A DNA stretch of 8,357 nt from a bacterium (GCA_021781095.1 JAJXXM010000146.1:1-8357); one strand, 5' to 3'; shown: positions 1 to 6,668, counted from the first letter of the stretch. The notes: generated from the letters alone by a model not told the origin. Numbers and translations: made by a program.

Positions 1-1266
1 GTGATCGACGACGAGATTGCCAGCGGCGAATTCACGCGCAACCCCGTGCTCGTCGACACCTTCGCACATCTCCGGCGCACCGGCGGGCGCCTCCATCTGC
101 TCGGGCTGCTCTCCGACGGGCAGGTCCATAGCTCGATCGCTCATCTGTTCGCGATCGTCGACGAAGCGGTCGCCGCTCGCGTCCCATTCGCGATTCACGC
201 GTTTCTCGACGGCCGCGATACCCCGCCGCGTTCGGCGCACCGCTACATCGATGCGCTCGAGAGCCGGCTGGCCGCGCTTGGAGCCGAAGGGGCGATCGCA
301 ACGCTCTCCGGGCGCTTCTATGCCATGGATCGCGATTCTCGTTGGGAACGCACGCAGGCGGCGTACGATCTGCTCGCGTTCGGAACAACGCAGCGCCGCT
401 TCGCGACCGCCGCCGATGCGTTGGAGTACGCATACGCGCGCGACGAAAGCGATGAATTCGTCGTTCCCTCGGCGATCGGCAAAGAACGAGCGGTTGAAGA
501 TGGCGACGCGTGTATCTTTTTTAACTTTCGTCCCGACCGCGCGCGCCAGCTGACGACGATGTTCGATAAGGACGAGCGCTATCACGATCTCCGTTTCGTG
601 ACGATGACGAAATACGACGAGTCGTTTCCCAATCCGGTCCTCTTCGGGCCGCGGCCGCAACACAACACCTTCGGTGAGGTTCTCGCACGGGCCGGCCTAC
701 GGCAGTTGCGGCTCGCCGAAACGGAAAAATACGCGCACGTCACCTATTTTTTTAACGGCGGACGCGAAGAGATTTTCGCCGGCGAGGAGCGGACCTTGGT
801 GCCCTCCGATCGCAGCGTCGCCACCTACGATCTCGAACCGCGGATGAAGGCGCGCGAGATTACCGACGAAGCGCTCGCCGCGCTCGCCTCGGGCACGTTC
901 GACGCGATCGTCATGAATTACGCAAATGCCGACATGGTCGGGCACACCGGCAAATGGGAGCCGACGATCGAGGCGTGCGAGATCCTCGACGCCTGCATCG
1001 CCGAGCTTGCGCGCGGCGTGCTCGCAGCGGGCGGTTTGCTCGCCATCACTGCCGACCACGGAAATGCCGAAGAGAAGATCGACGAAGCCGGCAACCCGCT
1101 GACCGCGCACACGACCAACCCGGTTCCGCTCATCTTGGTCGCCGGAGATCTCGAAGTGGGCCTACGCGACGGCGGAAAACTCGGCGACGTCGCGCCGACG
1201 CTCTTAACCTTGATGGGCCTACCCGTTCCGGCGGAGATGACCGGAACGATCCTTCTCGAACCCTAA
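1..1266 (+). CDS. gpmI: 2,3-bisphosphoglycerate-independent phosphoglycerate mutase, 5'-truncated
   Basis: Interconverts 3- and 2-phosphoglycerate in cytosolic glycolysis and gluconeogenesis, using two Mn ions and a phosphoserine intermediate. The visible 421 residues contain SDGQVHSS (39-46), LDGRDTPP (69-76), FFNFRPDRARQ near residue 175, NADMVGHTG (D311, H315), TADHGN (D352, H353) and HTTNPVP (H370). These match the sugar-phosphate-binding and metal ligands of the family. Spacing against the roughly 510-residue family implies that about 80 N-terminal residues are missing, including the first metal Asp and the nucleophilic Ser. The GTG at base 1 is therefore probably an internal Val codon, not a start. 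DeoB (phosphopentomutase) shares this fold and often neighbours punA, but the DGRDTPP and FRPDR motifs are those of GpmI. The gene ends in TAA 25 bp before punA, so the two are probably co-transcribed. Confidence 0.96.
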   Translation: MIDDEIASGEFTRNPVLVDTFAHLRRTGGRLHLLGLLSDGQVHSSIAHLFAIVDEAVAARVPFAIHAFLDGRDTPPRSAHRYIDALESRLAALGAEGAIATLSGRFYAMDRDSRWERTQAAYDLLAFGTTQRRFATAADALEYAYARDESDEFVVPSAIGKERAVEDGDACIFFNFRPDRARQLTTMFDKDERYHDLRFVTMTKYDESFPNPVLFGPRPQHNTFGEVLARAGLRQLRLAETEKYAHVTYFFNGGREEIFAGEERTLVPSDRSVATYDLEPRMKAREITDEALAALASGTFDAIVMNYANADMVGHTGKWEPTIEACEILDACIAELARGVLAAGGLLAITADHGNAEEKIDEAGNPLTAHTTNPVPLILVAGDLEVGLRDGGKLGDVAPTLLTLMGLPVPAEMTGTILLEP

Positions 1267-1277
1267 CGCACGACCAC

Positions 1278-1285
1278 AAGGAGGT
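1278..1285 (+). promoter_or_regulatory. Strong Shine-Dalgarno for punA
   Basis: AAGGAGGT lies six bases before the ATG at 1292, in the 25-bp gap after gpmI. This near-perfect anti-16S match fixes the punA start and predicts efficient independent ribosome loading on a gpmI-punA transcript. Confidence 0.85.
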
Positions 1286-1291
1286 ACGACC

Positions 1292-2101
1292 ATGATCGAC
1301 CGACGCGCCCCATCCGATAAGGTGCTCTCGCGCGACGCCGCGACGATCGAACAACTCGCCGGCGGCACGATCGACGTGGCGATCGTTCTCGGCACCGGGC
1401 TCTCGACGGCGTTGCACCAACACTGGAGTTTTACCGCGCTGCCCTACGACCGGTTGCTCGGCATTCCCGTCGCGCCGCTGCTCGGACATGCGGGCGAAGT
1501 GATGGTCGGTGTATGGCGCGGAAAGCGCGTTGCGGCGTTCGCCGGGCGCGTGCACCTCTATCAGGGTTTCTCCGCGCAGCAAGTGACGGCGACCGTCCGG
1601 CTCGCCGCCGAAGCGGGCGCCGGAACGATTCTGCTCACCAACGCCGCCGGGGCGATCAACGAGAGTTACGCCGCCGGCGACCTCATGCTCGTCGCGGATC
1701 AAATCAATCTGACCGGGCACAACCCGCTCGTCGCCTTGCCGCAGCAGAACCTTTTTCTCGATTGCAGCGAACTCTATAGCGAACGGTTGCGTGCCCACAT
1801 GCGCGCCGCTGCCGGTTCGCAGACGCTCCACGAAGGCGTCTATGCCGGACTACTCGGACCGACCTACGAGACCCCTGCCGAAGCGCGTTGGCTTCGCACC
1901 ATCGGCGCCGATGCGGTCGGCATGTCGACGGTGCTCGAAGCGATCGTCGCCAAGTATCGCGGCCTCAATACGTTGGGCATCAGCGTTATCACCAATCACG
2001 CCGGAGCGCCGGCGACCGGGCACGACGCCGTGAACGCGGCGGCGGCGAAAGCCGGGGATCGGCTCGCGGGGCTGATCGACGGCTTCTTGATGCACGTCTA
2101 A
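1292..2101 (+). CDS. punA: Purine nucleoside phosphorylase, trimeric (PNP/MTAP family)
   Basis: Cytosolic purine salvage enzyme: phosphorolysis of (deoxy)guanosine and inosine to free base plus (deoxy)ribose-1-phosphate. The 269 residues fit the low-molecular-mass homotrimeric class. Motifs in order are VLGTGL (32-37, phosphate loop, with Thr35 where Ser is common), LLGHAG (H66), GRVHLYQG (R86, H88, Y90), TNAAGA after the central strand, GPTYETPAE (E193), GMSTVLE (M211), ITNHAG (T234, N235) and H244. These align with human PNP His64, Arg84, His86, Tyr88, Glu201, Met219, Thr242, Asn243 and His257. The Glu193/Asn235 pair indicates 6-oxopurine preference rather than MTAP-type adenosine specificity. 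It follows gpmI by 25 bp behind a strong ribosome site and converges on the minus-strand series 12 bp away. I see no convincing terminator between them. Confidence 0.95.
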   Translation: MIDRRAPSDKVLSRDAATIEQLAGGTIDVAIVLGTGLSTALHQHWSFTALPYDRLLGIPVAPLLGHAGEVMVGVWRGKRVAAFAGRVHLYQGFSAQQVTATVRLAAEAGAGTILLTNAAGAINESYAAGDLMLVADQINLTGHNPLVALPQQNLFLDCSELYSERLRAHMRAAAGSQTLHEGVYAGLLGPTYETPAEARWLRTIGADAVGMSTVLEAIVAKYRGLNTLGISVITNHAGAPATGHDAVNAAAAKAGDRLAGLIDGFLMHV

Positions 2102-2113
2102 CGCTCGTTCGCG

Positions 2114-2416
2114 TCACCGCGCGATGCGGTAGCTTCCGCTCGCATCGATCGAGAGGCGAGCGCCGTCGACGGCGATGCTGCGCGTAACGTGGTCCCAGAA
2201 CGTGAGCACCTTCAGCGCGATCGGGCGCAGGCGCGCGATATACTCGCGCGCGCGCCGCGAGAGCGTCAGCGCGTCGCGCGCCCACTCCGGCCGCTCCGGC
2301 GAGAAGGGCGGTGCCTCTAATTCGATCTCGGCGAGGTGCGGAGCGATTGCGGCGAGCGGATCGTTATAGGCGATCTCCGGAGCGCGTTGCAGCGCTTCGC
2401 GTTCAATGCGGCGCAT
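2114..2416 (-). CDS. Hypothetical 100-aa protein, last gene of the flagellar/sigma cluster
   Basis: I do not recognise the family. It encodes 100 residues, mostly hydrophilic, with no signal peptide or membrane segment. The first half has an acidic, proline-containing stretch (LAEIELEAPPFSPERPEW, about 28-45). It is followed by a probable basic helix (residues 46-68, rich in Arg and Ala). A short region around residues 72-76 (TFWDH) leads into a likely beta hairpin at the C-terminus. The ATG at 2416 overlaps the 3' end of the sigma-factor gene by 14 bases, which suggests translational coupling. The Shine-Dalgarno is weak. The size and position next to a FliA-type sigma factor recall FlgM-like anti-sigma factors, but I see no FlgM motif, so that is only an idea. 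It is probably a real gene because of its overlap, orientation and codon style. Confidence 0.6.
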   Translation of the reverse strand: MRRIEREALQRAPEIAYNDPLAAIAPHLAEIELEAPPFSPERPEWARDALTLSRRAREYIARLRPIALKVLTFWDHVTRSIAVDGARLSIDASGSYRIAR

Positions 2417-3074
2417 GGAGACTCGGGTGCGTGCGCAGCTCGCGCAGCGCGCTGATATGGAGTTGCGAAACGCGTTGCCGGGTGATTCCTAGCGAAGAGC
2501 CGACGGTGGCGAGCGTCTGCCCGTGCACGTAATGGTCGAGGAGCACGGTGCGCTTGCGCCGCGGGAGCTGCGCGATGCCCGCTTCGATGGCGGCATCGCG
2601 TTCGTTGCGCAGCACTTCGAGGAGCGGGTCGCCGCTCCAATCGACCGGAACGCGAACGTACTTGGGGAGCGGAGAATCGAGCGAGAGCGGGTTGCGTTCG
2701 GCGACCTCGGCGGCGCTCGCACGATAGTGCGGAAATTGCTCCTCGAGCCTCCGTTCGCTCGGCATCGCTCCTTCGCGCGCGGCGAGTGCGAAACGCTCGC
2801 GTTCGACGGCACGCAGGACGCGGCGTGCGCGTTCGCCGACCGGGTCGCGCCGACGCAACGCGTTGATCATCGAACCGAAGACGATCTTCGCCGCAAACCC
2901 CTCGAGCGGAATGCCGAGCGCGGTGTCGTAGCGATCGACCGCACGCACGATGGCGAGATATCCCTCGCCGAGCAGTTCTTCGTGCTCGGCCTGACGCACC
3001 ACGCGCTTCACGCGGCGCGCGAGCCTGCGCACCAGCGGAACGAGCGAGAGAATCGTCGCGTCGCGCTTCGTCAT
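2403..3074 (-). CDS. Sigma-70 family RNA polymerase sigma factor, FliA (sigma-28)-like
   Basis: A 223-residue sigma factor that would direct RNA polymerase to a specific promoter set, probably flagellar or motility genes given its neighbours. Region 2 spans about residues 10-76, with LLGEGYLAIVRAVDRYD (34-50, core-binding helix, close to the GEGYLGL-type motif of FliA) and the region 2.3-2.4 segment around 57-76. Region 3 follows (about 80-130). Region 4 spans about 155-215, with AQLPRRKRTVLL (168-179) and the helix-turn-helix TLATVGSSLGITRQRVSQLH (187-206). There is no region 1.1. Its order, 2-3-4 at about 220-240 residues, fits FliA or SigD rather than an ECF factor, which lacks region 3. 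The Trp-containing DWVPR element after region 2 of many FliA proteins is replaced by RDPVGERARR. Its ATG overlaps the preceding stop as ATGA, so it is coupled to the flgJ-like gene. Confidence 0.87.
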   Translation of the reverse strand: MTKRDATILSLVPLVRRLARRVKRVVRQAEHEELLGEGYLAIVRAVDRYDTALGIPLEGFAAKIVFGSMINALRRRDPVGERARRVLRAVERERFALAAREGAMPSERRLEEQFPHYRASAAEVAERNPLSLDSPLPKYVRVPVDWSGDPLLEVLRNERDAAIEAGIAQLPRRKRTVLLDHYVHGQTLATVGSSLGITRQRVSQLHISALRELRTHPSLHAPH

Positions 3075-3217
3075 CGCGCGCCGCCCATCTGCCGCGCGAC
3101 TTCGTCGGCGAAAGGCTGCAAGATCGCCGAACCCAACGGGCCGAGCGTTTTTGCCACCGGCGCGAGCGCCTCTTCGAGCAGCAGGCTCTCCATCGTTGCG
3201 AGCACCGGTGCGCTCAT
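3071..3217 (-). CDS. Mini FlgJ-like rod-binding protein (putative, 48 aa)
   Basis: A 48-residue ORF between flgG and the sigma factor. Its sequence, LLLEEALAPVAKTLGPLG (11-28) then FADEVARQMGG (36-46), resembles the core of the FlgJ N-terminal rod-binding domain. In that domain a helix ending near a Gly-rich turn is followed by a [ML]..[DE][QE].A..M helix. Complete rod-binding domains are about 80-100 residues and continue with a GLGLA-type tail that is absent here. The muramidase domain of enterobacterial FlgJ is also absent. The ATG at 3217 lies 4 bp after the flgG stop. The frame is open further upstream, to 3286, but that would read through the end of flgG in another frame, so I reject the longer version. 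The stop overlaps the sigma-factor start (ATGA). The role would be a rod-cap or scaffold in the periplasm, but no signal peptide is seen. The assignment rests on weak similarity plus position. Confidence 0.5.
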   Translation of the reverse strand: MSAPVLATMESLLLEEALAPVAKTLGPLGSAILQPFADEVARQMGGAR

Positions 3218-3221
3218 CTCG

Positions 3222-3950
3222 CTAGCCACGATTGAGATTATCCGCGATGCGCAGCATTTCGTCGGCGGCTTGGACGCCCTTCGCATTCGCTTCGTACGCC
3301 CGTTGCGCGCCGAGAATCGCCATCATCTCTCGCACCACCGAGACGTTCGATGCTTCGAGCATCCCGAAGCGAATCTGCGGCTTTCCGATGGCGACCGCAT
3401 CGATCGTACGCGCGGCGCCCGATTCCGGGCTCGCAGCGAGCAACGTGCCGGCGATCGGATGCAGGCGTTCGGGTGCGGCAAAGGTTGCGAGCCGAATCCG
3501 ACCGAGCGCACGCGTTCCCAACGTCGTCTTCGCGCTCACGCGCCCGTCCCGTGCGACGCGTACGTCGAGCGCGTCGGCCGGGATGCGAATCCCTTCGAGC
3601 CGCCAGCCGCGGCGGTCGCGTAGCGAGCCGTCCGCCGCGCGCTCGAACGATCCGGCGCGCGTATAGGCGTGGCGGCCGCGGTCGTCGCTCACGATAAAGA
3701 AGCCGGGCCCCGAGATCGCGCAATCGAACGGGCCGCCGGTTTTGAGGAGTTTCCCTTGCCCGAAGACGAGGCGGCGCCCCAGCGATGCGACGCCGATCGT
3801 TCCGCCGTCGCCCGCGGCGAGTGCGGCGAAACGCATGCTCGAACGCTTGAATCCCGTCACGTCGGCGTTCGCGAGATTCGCGGCGATGGTATCGAGATTT
3901 TTTTGCTGCGCGGCCATTCCGGTTGCAGCGGCGTAGAGTGCTCGGTCCAC
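3222..3950 (-). CDS. flgG: Flagellar distal rod protein FlgG
   Basis: Structural subunit of the distal rod of the flagellar drive shaft, exported by the flagellar type III system. At 242 residues from the GTG at 3950 it is slightly shorter than the usual 260. The N-terminal D0 helix contains the rod signature LDTIAANLANADVTGFKR (19-36). GPGFFIVSD (81-89) and AYTRAGSF (95-102) mark the central domain. The C-terminal D0 helix has the classic LEASNVSVVREMM (198-210) and QRAYEANAKGVQAADEML (216-233), as expected for FlgG-type proteins. The reading frame is open for 46 further codons upstream (to 4088), but these overlap the flgF-like gene and look like noncoding translation. The GTG start preceded by AGGAGG matches the family N-terminus. 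It follows the flgF-like gene by 13 bp and precedes the flgJ-like gene by 4 bp, consistent with a rod operon. Confidence 0.93.
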   Translation of the reverse strand: MDRALYAAATGMAAQQKNLDTIAANLANADVTGFKRSSMRFAALAAGDGGTIGVASLGRRLVFGQGKLLKTGGPFDCAISGPGFFIVSDDRGRHAYTRAGSFERAADGSLRDRRGWRLEGIRIPADALDVRVARDGRVSAKTTLGTRALGRIRLATFAAPERLHPIAGTLLAASPESGAARTIDAVAIGKPQIRFGMLEASNVSVVREMMAILGAQRAYEANAKGVQAADEMLRIADNLNRG

Positions 3951-3959
3951 GATCCTCCC

Positions 3960-3965
3960 CCTCCT
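3960..3965 (-). promoter_or_regulatory. Shine-Dalgarno deciding the GTG start of flgG
   Basis: On the minus strand, AGGAGG begins inside the TAG stop codon of the flgF-like gene and sits nine bases before the GTG at 3950. A second GGAGG (3958-3954) is only three bases from the start. This site supports the short 242-residue flgG over the 288-residue reading. Confidence 0.75.
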
Positions 3966-4566
3966 ATTGGAGCTGCGCGACTTGGTCGGTCGCCTTTTTT
4001 CGTGTCGCTTCGATCCGTACGATCGTGCGTTGCGCGCCCTCAAAGGAGCGCTGTGCGGCGAGGACGTCGACCATTTCGGAGATCGCATCGACGTTCGCCG
4101 TCATCACGTAGCCGACGTCGAGGGTGGCGTGCGGCGCGAGTGCGATGCGCCCGCACGTGCGTTCACCGATGCGCAACGTGCCGTCGCTCGCAAATCGCGC
4201 GCCGGGAGGAACGCGCAGCGGTCGCTGCGATGCGTCGAGCAACACGCGGCCGCGCTCGTCGCGCAAGGCGCCGAAACGATCGCGCGCGAGGCGCGCGTTC
4301 GCGAGCCGGACGATCGCTCCGCGCGCGTCGCGCAGCTGCAGCGTTCCGCCGCCGACGGCGAGATCGAAGGGGCGCCCGGTGGGGCGCAGCGCGCCGGGGC
4401 GCGTGTCGACGACCGCGCGAATGCGAACGCCGGAACGATCGATCGTTCCGCGCGCGCGCAGCCGTTGGAAGGTATCGCTCGAAGCGTTTGCGAGATTGCT
4501 CGTCGCGATGTCGAGCCGTCGTTCTGCCGCGGCCATCGCTTCGGCCGCCCATCGAATTCCCGTCAT
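3964..4566 (-). CDS. flgF: FlgF-like flagellar hook-basal body (rod) protein, short and divergent
   Basis: Probable proximal rod protein (FlgF or FlhO type) placed immediately before flgG, the usual order. The 200 residues are short against about 240-250. The N-terminal helix carries DIATSNLANASSDTFQR (19-35), the ANNLANxxTxGFK-type rod signature, although Phe33 is followed by Gln rather than Lys. The middle has PTGRPFDLAVGGGTLQL (62-78). This aligns with the usual G.PLDLAI.G.GFF.V motif but lacks the two Phe. TSNVN is replaced by TANVD (156-160), followed by EMVDVLAAQRSFE (164-176) at the C-terminal helix. All expected segments are therefore present in order but eroded or streamlined. The ATG at 4566 has an upstream AGGA at seven bases. 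It follows leuB by 42 bp and ends 13 bp before flgG. It could instead be a generic hook-basal body homologue, because the FlgF/FlgG/FlgE families share these ends. Confidence 0.8.
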   Translation of the reverse strand: MTGIRWAAEAMAAAERRLDIATSNLANASSDTFQRLRARGTIDRSGVRIRAVVDTRPGALRPTGRPFDLAVGGGTLQLRDARGAIVRLANARLARDRFGALRDERGRVLLDASQRPLRVPPGARFASDGTLRIGERTCGRIALAPHATLDVGYVMTANVDAISEMVDVLAAQRSFEGAQRTIVRIEATRKKATDQVAQLQ

Positions 4567-4593
4567 GCGGGAATCCTAGGCGCTCGGGATTAC

Positions 4594-4609
4594 GCTCGCG
4601 TTAGCGAGC
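4594..4609. other. Perfect 6-bp hairpin between leuB and the flgF-like gene
   Basis: GCTCGC (4594-4599) and GCGAGC (4604-4609) form a perfect stem with a four-base loop, starting at the last base of the leuB stop codon. It lies in the 42-bp gap, the longest gap inside the minus-strand series. No T-run follows on either strand, so it is not a standard intrinsic terminator. It might protect the 3' end of a processed transcript, cause partial termination, or have no function. Confidence 0.4.
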
Positions 4610-5691
4610 TATTGCCGAAGTGCGAATGAGAGCCGAGCGATCACCGCATCGGCGAACGCGGTCGTGCTCGATGCCGGCGTACCGAGATCGACGGTGCGCG
4701 CTCCGTCGGCGAACGCCGCTTCGACCGCGCGTTCGATGCGAAGCGCCCCCGCCTCGTCGCCGAGGCTGGTGCGCAGCAACATCGCGGCGGAGAGGATCGC
4801 GGCGGTGGGGTTCGCGATCCCCTGTCCGGCAATATCGGGCGCGCTGCCGCTGATCGGTTCGTAGAGCCCGAAGCGTCCGCGCGCGTGCGTGCGCGTGCCG
4901 AGGCTCGCGCTGGGAAGCGTGCCGATGGAGCCGGCGAGCATCGCCGCTTCGTCGGAGAGAATATCGCCGAACATATTCTCCATCACCATCACGTCGAAGG
5001 CGCGCGGATTGCGAACGAGTTGCATCGCCGCCGTATCGACGAGCAGGTGATCGAGCCGCACGTCGGGATACTCCGCGGCGACGCGAGTGACGACCCGGCG
5101 CCAGAGCCGCGAGGTCTCGAGGATATTCTGCTTGTCGACCGAGGTGACGTGCGAGCGGCGGGTCCGCGCGAGATCGAAGGCGACGCGCGCGATACGTTCG
5201 ATCTCCGGCGTACGGTAATACATCGTATCGACCGCGCACTCGACGCCGTCGACGACGCGCTGCTCCTTCGGTTGCCCGTAATAGATGCCGCCGGTAAGTT
5301 CGCGAACGATCGTGCAGTCGAGGCCGCTGACGATCTCGGGTTTTAGGGTCGATGCGAATTCGAGTCCCGAAAAGACGCGGACCGGGCGCACGTTGGCGAA
5401 GAGTTCGAAATCGCGACGGAGCAGGAAGAGCGCGTACTCGGGGCGCGCGTCGAGCGGCTTGCCGTCGTACTCGGGCAGGCCGACGCTGCCGAAAAGAATG
5501 GCGTCGGCGCGTTCGCAGAGCGCGCGCGTCGCATCGGGAAGCGCGGGAAGCCCGGCCCGCAGTGCGGCGCCGCCGACCGGCGCTTCGACGCACTCGATGT
5601 CGGGGCGCACGATGGCGATGACGCGAACGGCTTCGCGCACGACTTCGGGCCCGATGCCGTCACCGGGCAATACGGCGATCGTCGGTTTCAA
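4609..5691 (-). CDS. leuB: 3-isopropylmalate dehydrogenase
   Basis: Third step of leucine biosynthesis: NAD-dependent oxidative decarboxylation of 3-isopropylmalate to 2-oxoisocaproate, in the cytosol. The 360 residues are full length. [10 protein letters not shown] (8-17) is the nucleotide-side loop. [13 protein letters not shown] gives substrate Arg92 and Arg102, and REL..GIYYG gives Arg130 and Tyr137. SVDKQN contains Lys187, LLVDT contains Asp219, and [10 protein letters not shown] contains Asp243 and Asp247 (Mg ligands). [14 protein letters not shown] (282-295) is the NAD loop. These reproduce the spacing of Thermus LeuB Arg94/104/132, Tyr139, Lys185 and Asp217/241/245. The start is TTG at 5691, chosen because the family begins [14 protein letters not shown]. 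No better start is present and the Shine-Dalgarno is weak, so translation may depend on coupling to divIVA, whose stop lies three bases upstream. No other leu gene is in the window. Confidence 0.96.
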   Translation of the reverse strand: MKPTIAVLPGDGIGPEVVREAVRVIAIVRPDIECVEAPVGGAALRAGLPALPDATRALCERADAILFGSVGLPEYDGKPLDARPEYALFLLRRDFELFANVRPVRVFSGLEFASTLKPEIVSGLDCTIVRELTGGIYYGQPKEQRVVDGVECAVDTMYYRTPEIERIARVAFDLARTRRSHVTSVDKQNILETSRLWRRVVTRVAAEYPDVRLDHLLVDTAAMQLVRNPRAFDVMVMENMFGDILSDEAAMLAGSIGTLPSASLGTRTHARGRFGLYEPISGSAPDIAGQGIANPTAAILSAAMLLRTSLGDEAGALRIERAVEAAFADGARTVDLGTPASSTTAFADAVIARLSFALRQ

Positions 5692-5694
5692 CGG

Positions 5695-6243
5695 TTAATA
5701 GACCGTGATGCGGGTGGTATCGTCGGCGCGCGGAGGTGCGGGCTCGTCGATGGCGACCGAGATGCTCTCGGCGACCACGACGGTGTTGCTGCCGTTCTGC
5801 GGCGTGCGATCGAGCAGCGCCAGGTGCGTCGTCAGCAGGCTACGCAGCTCGCTCTTTACCTTTTCGGCGTGATCGCGTGCGCGCTGTTCTTCGCGGCGAA
5901 CCTCGGAGATCGCGTCGTTGAAGCCGGCGACTTCGCGCTCGGCGGCCATGCGTGCCTGCGCGCGAATGAGATCGGCTTCCTTATGCGCCGACGCTTTGAC
6001 TTCGTCGGCGGTTCGCTGCGCGAGCACCAGCGTGTTCTGCAGCGATTCTTCCATCGCTTTGAAATGCGAGATGCGCTCTTTCAAGTCGGCGATCTCCGCT
6101 TGCAGCGCGACGCGCTCCTGAGCGTAATCTTCGAGCGTTTCGATCACTTCGTCGAGAAAGCGATCGACGTCGGTGCGGTCGTATCCCTGCAGCGCTCGCT
6201 TGAACTCTTTATGCTGGATATCGATCGGTGTGATTTTTTCCAT
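5695..6243 (-). CDS. divIVA: DivIVA-domain cell division / polarity protein
   Basis: A peripheral membrane scaffold that senses curved membrane at poles and septa and recruits division, wall-growth or polar factors. The 182 residues start with the conserved lipid-binding domain: ITPIDIQHKEFKRALQGYD (4-22) and VDRFLDEV (26-33). Phe14, Lys15 and Arg16 occupy the membrane-inserting tip. A long coiled coil follows (about 36-140, with heptad-like Ala/Leu/Glu/Arg pattern and no helix breakers to about 146). A low-complexity acidic and proline tail completes the protein. The ATG at 6243 has GGGGAT four bases upstream, inside the sepF stop region, and only two bases separate it from the sepF stop. 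Neighbouring sepF and yggS form the classic division cluster, which supports a division role. The role in polar flagellar placement is only suggested by the downstream rod genes. Confidence 0.94.
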   Translation of the reverse strand: MEKITPIDIQHKEFKRALQGYDRTDVDRFLDEVIETLEDYAQERVALQAEIADLKERISHFKAMEESLQNTLVLAQRTADEVKASAHKEADLIRAQARMAAEREVAGFNDAISEVRREEQRARDHAEKVKSELRSLLTTHLALLDRTPQNGSNTVVVAESISVAIDEPAPPRADDTTRITVY

Positions 6244-6245
6244 GC

Positions 6246-6668
6246 TTATCCCCTATTCACCATAAAGTCGAGTCCGCCGTCGGCGGCCATCGAATCGCGC
6301 AGTCCGGCGGCGTTGACGGTGATTCCCGCGGGCACGATCAAGTACATCGCCTCGGCGAGCTTCTGCATTTTTCCGTCGATCGTATAGGCGACCCCGGACG
6401 TGAAATCGACGACGCGTTGTAAGAGCGCGCGGTCGGCATTCTGGAGGTTCACGATAACGACTTGGCGCGAACGCAGGGCGTCGGCGATCTCGACGACGTC
6501 TTGGTACGAACGCGGCGAATAGACGCTGACCTCGGTACCGTTGCGACGCTGTGCCTGGGCGCCATGCGCGATGGGAACGACGCGCGGATGCGCCGGTTCT
6601 TCGTCGAAATATTCTTCCTCTTCTTCGCGCACGGAGAAGAACGAACCGATTTTTTGAAAGACGCTCAT
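6246..6668 (-). CDS. sepF: Cell division protein SepF
   Basis: Membrane-anchoring partner of FtsZ that helps tether and align Z-ring filaments at the septum. The 140 residues begin with a short amphipathic helix (MSVFQKIGSFF, 1-11). A Glu-rich acidic linker follows (EEEEEYFDEE, 15-24), and then a variable segment. The SepF core domain spans about 47-118: YSPRSYQDVVEIADALRSRQ (50-69), VIVNLQNAD (71-79), RVVDFTSGVAYTIDG (85-99) and QKLAEAMYLIVP (102-113). The open frame extends 42 codons upstream (to 6794), but that part overlaps yggS. The ATG at 6668 is fixed by an excellent ribosome site and by the conserved N-terminal helix. It follows yggS by 13 bp and precedes divIVA by 2 bp. Confidence 0.95.
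   Translation of the reverse strand: MSVFQKIGSFFSVREEEEEYFDEEPAHPRVVPIAHGAQAQRRNGTEVSVYSPRSYQDVVEIADALRSRQVVIVNLQNADRALLQRVVDFTSGVAYTIDGKMQKLAEAMYLIVPAGITVNAAGLRDSMAADGGLDFMVNRG

Noticed and set aside
292..299. HIP1 octamer as evidence of a cyanobacterium
   Set aside because: One exact copy in a generally CGATCG-rich window is not diagnostic, and the flagellar genes argue against cyanobacteria.
1130..1831. Minus-strand open frame of 233 codons
   Set aside because: It is antisense to the gpmI 3' end and punA, both with full catalytic motifs. There is no recognisable protein.
2102..2131. Possible bidirectional terminator between punA and the convergent hypothetical gene
   Set aside because: A five-base stem ACCGC/GCGGT (2117-2131) is present, but it is short, lies inside the hypothetical gene's last codons, and has no T-run.
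2523..3623. Long + strand open frame of 366 codons
   Set aside because: It lies antisense to the sigma-factor, flgJ-like and flgG genes, which carry clear family motifs. Its translation is compositionally biased and matches nothing recognisable, as is common for antisense frames in GC-rich DNA.
3951..4088. 46-codon N-terminal extension of flgG
   Set aside because: It overlaps the flgF-like gene, its translation is Arg/Ser-rich, and the GTG at 3950 with AGGAGG matches the family N-terminus.
3669..4604. Plus-strand open frame of 311 codons opposite the flgF-like and flgG genes
   Set aside because: The product is dominated by Arg/Ala low complexity, and the opposite strand has rod-protein signatures at both ends.
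4601..5593. Minus-strand frame of 330 codons inside leuB
   Set aside because: It is an alternative frame of leuB with an Arg-rich translation. The leuB frame has every catalytic residue.
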